From Bryopsis sp. KO-2023 (taxonomy: Eukaryota; Chlorophyta; Ulvophyceae; Bryopsidales; Bryopsidaceae), in NCBI GenBank assembly GCA_030272585.1, contig BSYQ01000001.1:1178001-1242000 (forward strand): a DNA stretch of 64,000 nucleotides, given 5' to 3'. The first letter of the stretch is position 1, and each line of letters begins with the position of its first letter. The notes below the pieces were generated by a model. That model saw nothing but the letters and a program-made list of their open reading frames with translations, had not been told where the DNA came from and did not search any database. A program made the position numbers and the translations under genes. Of the stretch, positions 14,058-23,879 are shown piece by piece.

Positions 14058-15918
14058 ATGGCTACGGAAGAGATCCACCACCTTTTATCACAGAGCTACG
14101 GAATGGGGCCCGGGATGGGGGAGTCGGACAATCCGTTCGCGAATCCTCCCCAGATGGACGAGGGTTTCCCCGCCGACATGTCCGATTTCGGTCGGCAGCC
14201 ACAGGTGGGGTTGTCTGCTTCCTGTTTCGTGAAAAAGAATGGGTTGGGGACCGATTTTATGGGCAGGAGGCGACGGAGAGTTTCTGTCAAGGACGGAGTC
14301 ACAATCATTGAATCGCTAAATCTTGCCCGAGGTTCCCGTCGCACCCGTCGGCATCAGAACCTGGCTTTGCACACAAACAAAAACACCTTACGGCGGCTCT
14401 TTGAGGGATTTTGCGTCTGTCACCCCTTGTATTTTTCTTTCTTCCTTGAATGGGGCTGCGGTTGGCAAAAGAAATGTTTACGCTTGTGTTGCACACGTGT
14501 GTGAATGGCTTCTCGTTTCGTGTTTGCAGGACATGCAGTTCGTAGGTATGGACATCGGTGAGGTTCTGAATCATGTGCAAAGTGATCAGGATGACAGGGA
14601 GATCTGCGCTCACCCCAAGTACGAGAGGCTGGTGCGGTTAGTTTTCGAAGGTCGCATGCAGGGGGAGGATGAACAGCGCCGCCGGGGGCTGGAAATCCAA
14701 AAGGCGGAGGCGCTGCGACAGCTGGACCTGACGAAAAGGCGGCTGCCTGCTTCTACGCCTGATCCCGAAGTCGACAATTTTCTGGTGAGAATTTTAATCT
14801 TTCGAATTTCGCGGGATGGAAGTTACTGGCATAATTATCCTATTCTCGTGATAAAAATAGAATTTGGGATGCGTGCAGAATTCCAGCGTCGCGATCGTAC
14901 TAACTGAAGTATCAGTGTGCTGATGTGCTGTGCTGATGTGGGAAATTTGCAGGACAGATGCTGTAATTATATCGAGGAATTTATCCACGAGGTCCAAATG
15001 ACCTGTGTGGAGGCGGACAACACTTGCAACTTGTTTAAAAAACAGATTGCGCATATTTTGAGCTCCGGGGGTGTGCGAGCATCAGTTCAAGTGTGCCAAG
15101 GAGATGAAAAGGATTTGAGAAGCAATCTCAAGAGAAAGTACGCCTCATCCACAATTTATTGCTGGAAAACTATTTGAAATATTTTTTGAGAATTCATGGA
15201 AACTTACCCACCATTTGAGATGTTCTCCTGTATTTATCAACGTACAGAGCGCCACCTGTGAGCTGATGAGTCATTACAAAATCAAAAAAAAAAAATCTAT
15301 CTATCTATACATGTATCTTATGTACATATCTATCTACATAAGATAGATAGAGTCCCGGCTGTGCTGATTTTTGCAGGGTGTTTTTTTTTTTCTCTTTTTT
15401 CGCTCCGTTTTCTTGAGTCTGACTGGCTTTTGATGTGTGATGTTTTATAGGTATGGGGAGACTATTCGGCAGCTGAATGAAGAGTTCAACGGGAGGAAAA
15501 AGAAGGGCAAGTTGCCAACAGATGCTACCACAGCTCTTAAGACCTGGTGGGATGGCAACTTGGTTTGGCCCTACCCATCCGAAGATGAGAAAAAAGATTT
15601 GGAAACCAGAACTGGTCTGAGTGCAACACAGATCAACAACTGGTTCATCAACCAGCGCAAGCGACACTGGCATAAGGTAATCCAGCCATACATCTTTACT
15701 GGTGTTTTGCAGATTCAACAAATTTTTGAGACGTGCCTGATTTTTTTTCAGAAGTAAAGATTGTGGTAAAGAAATTTTATATCGACAGTTCTCTTCTTAG
15801 TTTGCTTTCGTTTAAAACTGTTTTGTTTTTGTGTTTGCAGTATTTCAAAGATGGCCGATTGCCACAAACCCTGAACGAAGCCAGAGAAGTGCTGAAGGCA
15901 CGTGGGGTCCTGGAGTGA
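14058..15918 (+). CDS. KNOX: KNOX-family TALE homeobox transcription factor (five exons, 296 aa)
   Basis: Exons 14058-14204, 14530-14784, 14953-15137, 15451-15676 and 15841-15918 join in frame to give 296 residues. Exon 2 carries a KNOX1-like segment (HPKYERLVRLVFEG). Exon 3 carries KNOX2 (NYIEEFIHEVQMTCVEADN) and starts the ELK motif (DLRSNLKRKY), which ends in exon 4. Exon 4 holds the TALE homeodomain, with the three-residue PYP loop insertion in LVWPYPSEDEKK and recognition helix INNWFINQRKRHWHK. A short C-terminal tail follows. In green plants KNOX proteins pair with BELL partners; in algae this controls the haploid-diploid switch, and in land plants also meristems. No BELL partner is in this window. 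An AATAAA lies about 85 bp past the stop. Confidence 0.96.
15295..15352. repeat. Inverted CTAT/ATAG microsatellite-like hairpin in KNOX intron 3
   Basis: TCTATCTATC at about 15297 is answered by GATAGATAGA at about 15342, with a further partly self-complementary ATGTA/TACAT core. It lies in the intron between the KNOX2/ELK exon and the homeodomain exon. Confidence 0.6.
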
Positions 15919-17269
15919 TTTATTCTAACTATTTGCACTTAATGGAATGTTACGCTAGTTATCTATCAAGTAGTTTTGCGAGGTGCTCAAAGTCTCAAGG
16001 GGAACAATAAAGGAGGAAAATGAGCAGAAAAAAAAAAAAAAAGAGGCAAGATAAAATCTATATATTTACTGTGTTTAATACTTACTACTTCCAGGACACC
16101 ATGTCCGGATTTTATGAGATATACATGTCCAGCTTGAGAGTTGCATTGGATGAGGAGGGACACTCGAGATAAGGTTTTGTTTGCTTTGTGAATTTTTGTG
16201 GGAAAAAAGGGCTGGGTATGGCTTATTTTTGAGTTAAGGAATCCAGGGCAACAGGCGATCACTTTGTTAGAGTAATTTGTAGTCAACTTGTATTTTAAGG
16301 AAAAGAATTGTACATTGCACAAGCGGGGATGCAATATTTGTTTTTATCCTGACCCAAAAAAGATTGAGTCCAACTCAGGTCGTTTTGTCTCATTCAGAAT
16401 CGAAATTGAATTGCTCATGCCTCGAAGTGTCCTACATATAATTCCATTTCGTTTTCAATCAAATCAAATCAGTGTATTTATTGGTGGCCCATGGTGGCCC
16501 TTTCTGCTCATTGTGGCACCAAAAAGGGGAATGTGTTAGAAAAAAGAAAAGAGGGGCCTCCACAATTTGTGAATGTTAGGATGGACTGCAATGGTGGCAC
16601 AGAAAAATGAAAAAAAACAAACTGTGAATTTAAGGAATCTTTGCCTTTCATCCTCAATATGGCCCTGCTGATATTTGTATGTGCCGAAATATATTCTGAA
16701 CTGAGTATGACCTAAGGCTTCTGGGGGTGCGAGGGCATCAGTTCCAAGTGTGCCAAGTGGATTGCAAAAGAAAGTACGCTTCATCACTGACAACTCGTTG
16801 CTGCCTTCCATTTGCGATGATCTCATGCATTTGTCATTGTACAGGGCGATTTTTATCTGTGTGCCAATGAGTCATTGCACCTTCTCAAGTGTAAACAGAT
16901 TCCAGATTCTGAAGATGTTCAATGCTCCTGGTTGAACATACAAACATCATTGTATTTCTTGGGCCTCGTATACGATCTACTCCACCATGAAATTTACTTT
17001 TCTCTTTTACGATGTTGCTTGCATTGGTTACACTGTTTAACTTACACAGAGGGGGTTTTTCGGCCAATCCATCAAGAAACTGGCAGAGTGAAGCCTTGTC
17101 CCAGTCAGATGAGTCATTATCGAGTCTCATCTGTACTACACTATCCAGCTACATAAAGTGGGCACGCTTTGACTTCTGTAATTTGTGCTTTCCTAGTCAA
17201 GAAAAACAGGACAAAACAGGACGAAACAGGGTTGCTTTGGGGGATCTTTCTATCAGGTTGCTACAAAAG
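15919..17269. other. Intergenic between KNOX and the DUF3700 gene, with a decayed partial KNOX copy
   Basis: There is no intact gene. Positions 16718-16880 resemble KNOX exon 3 and the start of intron 3 and are listed separately. The final few hundred bases should be promoter and 5' UTR of the DUF3700 gene. Confidence 0.5.
16718..16880 (+). pseudogene. Degenerate partial duplicate of KNOX exon 3 and intron 3
   Basis: This stretch aligns by eye with 15064-15280. Matching blocks include GCATCAGTTC, AAGTGTGCCAAG, AAAGAAAGTACGC, CATTTG-GATG and ATGAGTCATT, in the same order and orientation. Relative to the gene the copy lacks roughly 30 bp that encode the ELK core and has lost the reading frame. 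The match runs past the splice donor into intron sequence, so it is a DNA-level duplication and not a retrocopy. Confidence 0.75.
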
Positions 17270-18139
17270 ATGAGGTCTGCGATGCTTGCTGTGTTCGATT
17301 GGGATACCGCTCGGGCGCCGAAGGGACTCGAATCCTTAAAGAGTTTGCAGCACCACCATACTGGTTTGAAAACCGATTCGGAGCGTCGCCATTCAGAGGA
17401 GCTGTGCAGGGAGGTGATAGATCATGCGGTTGAGCACCACCGAGGCCACGTCGTGAAGTCTCGCCAGTTGGGTTCGGGAAATGGGTTTGCTTTCGAAGGA
17501 GGGCCGTATTGCAGTTACGCCCATCGTGACGGGATACACGCCCTGTTTTCTGGAGAAGTGTCGAAGTGGCCTGGACTGGATCTGGTGTCTGCTTCGCACA
17601 ATGCTTTTGTGAGCTCGGAAGAGAAGTCCGAGCAAAACGAGGCGCACTGGTTGCTGGATTTCTATCAGGGATTGGAGGTGGTTTTCGATTGTGACGCGAT
17701 TCTGGAGAGTTTGGCCCAAATTGAGGGGAGGTTTGGGTTTGTGCTGTACGATGAGAGACGCAAGCGAGTTATGGCGAGTAGGGATGCCTTGGGAGCAGAG
17801 GACCTTTACTGGGGTGTGACGGAAGAAGGTCAACTCCTGCTCGGGACGAGTGCGGTGGATTTGGACGGTTGCGAACCCTCGGCGGTTACTTTCCCATCTG
17901 GCACGTTGTACGTGAGTCAAGGCGACACCGTCGCCGAAAATCCTGGAGAGAGAGGGTGGGTCATCGCGGGGAACCGCTGGCCTGGACGGTTGTTGTCGTT
18001 CGTCAAGGGAGAGGAGAATGCGTGGCGTCACGTGAAGGAAATCCCTAGGGTCACTTCGAGGGGAACGCTTTGCGGGGCTGTGTACAGGGTCGATTCGGAA
18101 AGGGACTTGGAGGGTCGTGGAAATTTTGGGAGTGTTTGA
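17270..18139 (+). CDS. TSJT1-like / DUF3700 class II glutamine-amidotransferase-fold protein (289 aa, single exon)
   Basis: The start MRSAMLAVFDWDTARAPKGL resembles the plant stem-specific/aluminium-induced TSJT1 family, whose members begin MLAVF and have a Ntn-hydrolase-type glutaminase fold without the N-terminal catalytic cysteine. The second Met (17282) may be the true start. FAFEGGPYCSYAHRDGIHALFSGEV, the IEGRFGFVLYDERRKRVMASRDALG segment and the WGVTEEGQLLLGTSAVDL segment fit the class II amidotransferase core. It has no intron in its coding region, unlike most neighbours. Biochemical activity in the family is not established; plant members respond to aluminium, auxin and dark stress. 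Confidence 0.88.
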   Translation: MRSAMLAVFDWDTARAPKGLESLKSLQHHHTGLKTDSERRHSEELCREVIDHAVEHHRGHVVKSRQLGSGNGFAFEGGPYCSYAHRDGIHALFSGEVSKWPGLDLVSASHNAFVSSEEKSEQNEAHWLLDFYQGLEVVFDCDAILESLAQIEGRFGFVLYDERRKRVMASRDALGAEDLYWGVTEEGQLLLGTSAVDLDGCEPSAVTFPSGTLYVSQGDTVAENPGERGWVIAGNRWPGRLLSFVKGEENAWRHVKEIPRVTSRGTLCGAVYRVDSERDLEGRGNFGSV

Positions 18140-19081
18140 CGTCACCTCGGATGCCTGTTGGTGAACCTAGAACGACTTTTCTTTGGGGGACAATTTTTGT
18201 ATTATGTGAAGTTTATGAATGCTTCCACAGGGAGGGGGGGGTTATGGATATAACCAGATTAAGAAAAGAAAAGAAAAGAAAAAAAAATGGAAAGGCCGAG
18301 AGAGATAGACCAGTTTTGATTAATACTTTGGGAAGAAATTCTCATGGGGTGTGTGTGTGAGTTCCGTTTGTTTTTGTAGAGGGGGGAGGGGGGTGTTTTT
18401 GAGCCCAATTTTGAATGTATGAAAAAATATTTTGGAGGGAGATGAATGCATCAGGATTTACTACTTATTGATGAGGAGAAGTGGGAAAAGAGCAGTGGGG
18501 TCAAGGTTTCAGTTGTTGGCACTAGGCCCCCCAATTTCCGAAGATCTGGAAATTGCTCTATTTTTATCTCCCTTTTTTCTTCCTTGTGGTTGCTGGGATT
18601 TGGCACACAAACGGTTACTGTACATTTATGTTACAATTTGTAAAAATTCTTGTGGAGAAAGCCTGTGCCATGCAAAGTTGTGAAAGTTGTAAAGGGTTGT
18701 CTTTTAACATTGGTGTGTCCAACATTAGCCACCACTCCAGGTTTTTTTGGATGCTTCCTCCAACCTGTGGGAATTTTCACTTCTCTAGATCTGTCCAGCT
18801 ATTTCGAGGTCTAGTGAATTCTGTTCGACTGATATGAGTAACTGGGGCACGTTGGGAAGCAATCCAGTCGGAACAAGTCAGGACGCGGGCTGCCAGATTC
18901 ATCGCCACGTTGGCTTTCTGAAGATTCAAACAATCTGTAGCTGTCACAGAAGCGATTTTTTTTAGCGCGCTTTAGTTTCGCCCGCAGCCTTTTTTTGAGT
19001 CTGCGCCTACACGTCTACTCGCCGCATGTCCTCACCTAGAAAACGCTGTTGACATCTTCCGCAGCGATATTTTTGTTTAGA
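18140..19081. other. Intergenic between DUF3700 and SEC14-like genes
   Basis: It holds a short AAAAG run near 18264-18290 and G-rich tracts near 18230 and 18380. No gene is recognised. Both flanking genes are on the plus strand, so it should contain the 3' UTR of one and the promoter of the next. Confidence 0.5.
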
Positions 19082-21494
19082 ATGATTGAGTTTTCCGTCA
19101 CGCTCAATACGAGCGTCGCGGGGGTTGACTTTCAACTCCAGGTGCCCGTACTCAACCTTGGCGACAACACGGCCGAGAAGACTGAATCCATCGCGGCTGT
19201 TGGGGACCGCGAGTATTTGGTGCAAGAACTTAAGCGCAAGTTCGAGCAGGATGGGACCGCTCAGAGACTGGGTGCGGCTGGGGAGACGTTAGACGACGCG
19301 TGCGTTTCTCGCTGGTTGGTTGCCAGAGGGAACGACCCGAGTTGCGCCGAAGAGGCGATTAGAACGCACGCGGTCTGGCGAGAGGAGTACGTGCCGAATG
19401 GAAGAATATCGGAGGTGTGAATTTGCGAGATGTGCGAGATGTTTGGGGCCGCAGGTTCCGAAAGTTGTCGGCGATACGCTCGAGGTATCAGTTGACTCGA
19501 TTCGATAAACTCGACATAACCCGAATATGTCCTTCCTGCAGGCGGAGGTTTTGAACGAGATTCGCGCTCAAAAAGTCTTCCTGCAAGGGCACGACAACAA
19601 GGTGGGTGACGTACGGAGTCGACGAAAATTTTCCTTGCAGTTTCAGCATCGATACAAGGATGTTTGAAGATGTTTCTATGTTGAAATTTTGTTTAAATCA
19701 AAACCCTAAATTGGTTTGAACAGGGGCAAGCATTGCTGGTGGTTCATGCCCGCAAGCATGACATGGGGGATAGGAACATCGAGGAAACGGAGCGATTCAT
19801 TTGCTACGTGCTGGACAATTCTGGAGCTTTGGCAAGCCAAAGAGAAGAGAGCGCTGGAAAGATATGCGTTATCTTCGATCTCTCCGGTAAACTGACTAAA
19901 TTGTATGTTTTTTTAATCGAAAGAATCAATGCATGCATGCTAGACTATGATCAGGATTTTTGAGCGGCGCGGATTGAACTGGCGACAGCCAGAAATTAAT
20001 ATATTAAACTGAGCATCATGAGCGATTTCTGAATGTTACCACAGGCTTGCGGCTGAAAAACCTCGATGTTAAAGGGCTGGGTGCAATTTTTGACCTGCTT
20101 CAGCGCCACTATCCGGAGAGGTGAGATCGAATTATAAATCATCTTGTGTATTGCTAATGCCACACACACACAACTGTGAAGGGGGATGTCGAGAAATGTA
20201 ATGCACCGGATGGTTCTAGGCGCGATTTTATCTCTTCAGGCGGTTCTTCTCAAGGGATTTTGATCCAGAGATGATGTTGCTAATTTTTCCCGTTTTTAGA
20301 TATATCATTTTTCAACCTGTTCAAGCATGCAGGCCTGTGGGGTGCTCAATCGATAGGAGCAGTAATGGGAAAAGTAGGGACGCATCCCCGCTTCGATGAA
20401 AATGGAGGGCCCTATGTCTGACTATCGGTTTGTCGATGTGCAGGTTGGCATGCTTGTGGTTTCTCAATGCTCCTTTCATCTTCTGGGGTGTCTGGCGTGT
20501 GGTTTCCCCCTTCATCAATGAAAACACTCGGGAGAAAATCCGTTTCATCAGCGCCTCCAGGGATTGCCAGTTTCTGAAAGACACCGTGCCCCTCGACGTT
20601 CTCCCCAGTTGCTACGGTGGAGACGGTGAGCTTATCCCAATCGAGCGAGCGGTCGTGGATTATGGTTTAGCGGATGGGGTCAGTGTTGAGAGCATCGATA
20701 TTGCCCCCAAACGTGAGACATTTTCCAAGGTTCGATTTTGGAAGAGGACTGGTGGAGAGAAGAAGTTGTCGGAGCGATTATGGTGGCCGAGGATGGGCAT
20801 GTGGAGGTTTAAGGGACTGCTTAACAACCGCGTCACCAGAGCGGCTGGCAACTATGCCATATCAGGGACGAAAGCAGTTGGCAACTATACACTGTCGGGG
20901 ACCAGAGCGGTCAAAAACTACACGCGAACTGGGTTCAACACGATGAAAGCGAGGGTGCTTAGACACAGATCCCACCCCCATGACCAAGTACCGCTGAGGT
21001 GAGATTTTGACGAAAGTTGAGCAAGGGAAAAACGACTGAAACTGATTTCACTTTTGATATGTTCTGTGTTGGCCTTTTTCACCCCACGACAAAAAAATTT
21101 CCTGCATTCGGGCCTGAAAATAGGCGTTGTTGAATTGAGTAGAGCATGTCGAAGCAGCCACATATCGATGGATGTATGTGTGTGTAGCTTCGCTGTTTTG
21201 CCATAGAACCTGGCACAAATAAGATGGTTGTTGATCAAATCATACATATTTCATATGCTCTATCATGTCTCATCAAAATCCAACTGTCTGACAACTCTTG
21301 TCTGGTGGCTGTGCATCACCAACTTCAGGCTGATTCCAAAACAGAAGCCGAACCGTTTCGCCATGTTGGGACGCAGAAACCCAGTTTCGAAGATTGTCGT
21401 AAAGGTTATTGTGGCCGAGCTGGTCATTTTGGCGATAGCGGGTGCAAGAACTGTGGTTTTCAATGCATGGGGACCAGCCAGTTCTGAGCTCTAG
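19082..21494 (+). CDS. SEC14 / CRAL-TRIO lipid-binding protein with C-terminal 11-residue repeats and a membrane anchor
   Basis: Exons run from the ATG at 19082 through about 19414, 19543-19600, about 19725-19914, about 20045-20121, about 20442-20998 and 21329-21494. The N-terminal part has a helical CRAL-TRIO-N-like segment. GQALLVVHARKHDMGDRNIEE and ICVIFDLSGKL begin the CRAL-TRIO lipid pocket. LDVKGLGAIFDLLQRHYPER leads into LACLWFLNAPFIFWGVWRVV and SPFINENTREKIRF, the typical Sec14 core. Beyond it are repeated 11-residue units (GTKAVGNYTLS, GTRAVKNYTRT) and a last exon with one hydrophobic segment (VVKVIVAELVILAIAGA). Sec14 proteins exchange phosphatidylinositol and other lipids. The repeats plus anchor suggest stable membrane attachment, which is inference. 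Confidence 0.9.
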
Positions 21495-23879
21495 TTGACC
21501 AAGATCACCTACTGACTGAAACGCTCATATCCACGGATTATTAGTGATGAGTGTGTGACAAATAGTGAGAGAGTGAGAAAGAGTGAGAGTCTTCTTGGAA
21601 GACTAGGGTTTTTGACAGAGACTGTTTTACTGTACTTGATATTGAGAGTGAGAGAGAGAGAGTAATATAAAAAATTAGAGGGGGGGGGGGGCTTGGAAAA
21701 TGATGCAAGTGTTATTAGAGTGAGAGAGAAAGAGTGAGGAGGGAAGGAAAAGAAAAAAAAAGAAAAAAAAAGAAAAAAAAACGTTTCGAGTATAAAGTTT
21801 AGATTGTTGGTTATGATGGCGGTGATGGTGATGCGTTTTTATGAGAGGAGCAGCCATGTTTTTGTTGGCTTTCAGAAAAAAAATATATATATTTATTTTA
21901 AAATTTAAAAGCAAAACATGGTTCTCTTCCTATGGTAGGAAAAGAAAGAGAGGGGAAAGAGGGGAAACCCACATTGATTGGGGCGCCTGATGAAAAAGGC
22001 ACTGAATTTCAACCGTCGAATTTCTATCTTCCATCAGGGAGGTAATAGATGGTACATGTGATTGCTTCCAAGTTTTATCCATCACTTGCTGGGGTGCAAG
22101 CAAAAAGGAGTACCCCGAGGTGGTCGTTTGTTAATGTTGGGTGTTGGTGTTTTTCTATTTTGTTGTTTTTTTGATGGAAGGTGGATTCGAACAAATTTCA
22201 TCCACAAAATGGGCGATGGCTCAAGATAGCAGCACTCTTTATTGCGTTTCTGGCTTCGAGAAGAGAATTTTAGTGGTCCTCGAAATGCTGGGTAGCTTGG
22301 GTTTTTCTTTTCTTTTTTAATTTATTTCGGGGGGTGTCGGGGGGTAGGGAGGTGGTTACCAATGGGAATTGAATGCGAATAATGGTGGCTTTTGTGTGTG
22401 TGTTTTTTTTTCATTCTTATTGTTTCAGGGCGGCAGTAGCAGCTGATCGTGCATTTTTAAAGTATCATCTTAGGGGGATTCTTGCTGCAAAGCTGCTATA
22501 GATTTGTCGGTCGGTCGTCCTTTTTGTTTTGTTTTCTTTCTTTATTTTCGGCTGCTTGCTTTGCCTTTTTTTTAACTCATGAGCGTATTTCAACACTTTT
22601 TTTTTCTTTGGCTTTTTGTTCCCGATCTCTGAGTGTTCTTTTTCACGACATGGGATGGGGTAATGGGGTAATATTCATCGGAGGTTGTGGCATGATGATT
22701 CAAGAAAAAGATACTGGACAATATTTGCATCATGATACATGCAATGCATTATTCTTGCTCAAAACAGTGTATTTTTTCAAATATGTTTCGGTAAATATCG
22801 ATGCACAAAATCATCGTTTTCACGGGGAAGGGCCATACGATTCATTTTAGTAGGGAGGGAGGGTGGGATTCGAGGGTACTAGAACCAAGACTTGTTTTGT
22901 TTGATCATTGGCAAAATCATTGATGACTCAGATATTTCTTGGGAAGTGCATTAGTGGAGAAATACTTAGCAGCGAGTTGAAACAAAGGGTGGGGAAAAAT
23001 GGAGGGGCAGGAAGGAGGAGGAGAGTGTATGTCGTTTTTTTTTTCTTTTCTTTTTTGATTGAGCGTTGGTAGATTCTGGGACATGATTCTGATCCCAATT
23101 ATTGTATGAGAAACATGAGAGATTATTGATGATTTATGTATTGACACTAGTGGGGTTTAATTGATAAAACTTGTTCCAGAAAATTATGGAGAATTGGTCG
23201 TAGTCCAGTGTGGTGGTCCTCATTTTATTTCCAAGGCAAACTGATGATATATGGGATGTATTATGTATTATGTCTCCAAACTTGAGGTGACCAACATTTA
23301 AGGCACAACATTTAAGGCATTTCAAACACACTGGTTTCAATACTCGTTACTGGTTAAATAAATAAGGTTACTATTTCAAACACACTGGTTACAATACTAG
23401 TTACTGGTTAGATAAGTAAGGTTACTATTTTAGACCAATATGGAAACGTGTAATTATTATTTAAAATAATTATGCTTGATTGAGGTCTAATTGTGATTGA
23501 ATATGAAAGAACATCTTGAGATTGACAGAGATTGAGTGGCCGCTCTATAAAAACAGAAGAAAACCAAATTACATTTTTTTGGAGCCGATATGCTGATGCT
23601 CCAGAAGAAAAAGAATAAAGAAAAAAACATTCCAATTGACAAACATTTTTCTGGGCAATTTTCTTCTTTTCCCAGAACAAATTGAAATTCTAAAAAGCAA
23701 ACCTACCTATTTTCACTTAGAACAGAATAAACCTAATAATATCCGAAATGCTCCCCTGTATGTGGGAGATCACGATGAAACACTATGTGAATTTTTTTTG
23801 TATCCATGACATTCAAATTTTTTCGATTCGGTGTGGCTATTTCAGTCAAAACTAGCCCAGGCTGTTCACTAGCCCAATT
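21495..23879. other. Convergent intergenic region between SEC14-like and PABP genes
   Basis: Both flanking genes point into this 2.4-kb region. It holds their 3' UTRs, GA-rich runs (about 21540-21760), homopolymers and a 54-bp tandem duplication listed separately. No gene is recognised. Confidence 0.55.
23321..23428. repeat. 54-bp direct tandem duplication (two copies)
   Basis: Copies at 23321-23374 and 23375-23428 both start with TTCAAACACACTGGTT and differ at a handful of positions. They lie in AT-rich intergenic DNA downstream of the PABP gene. Confidence 0.9.
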
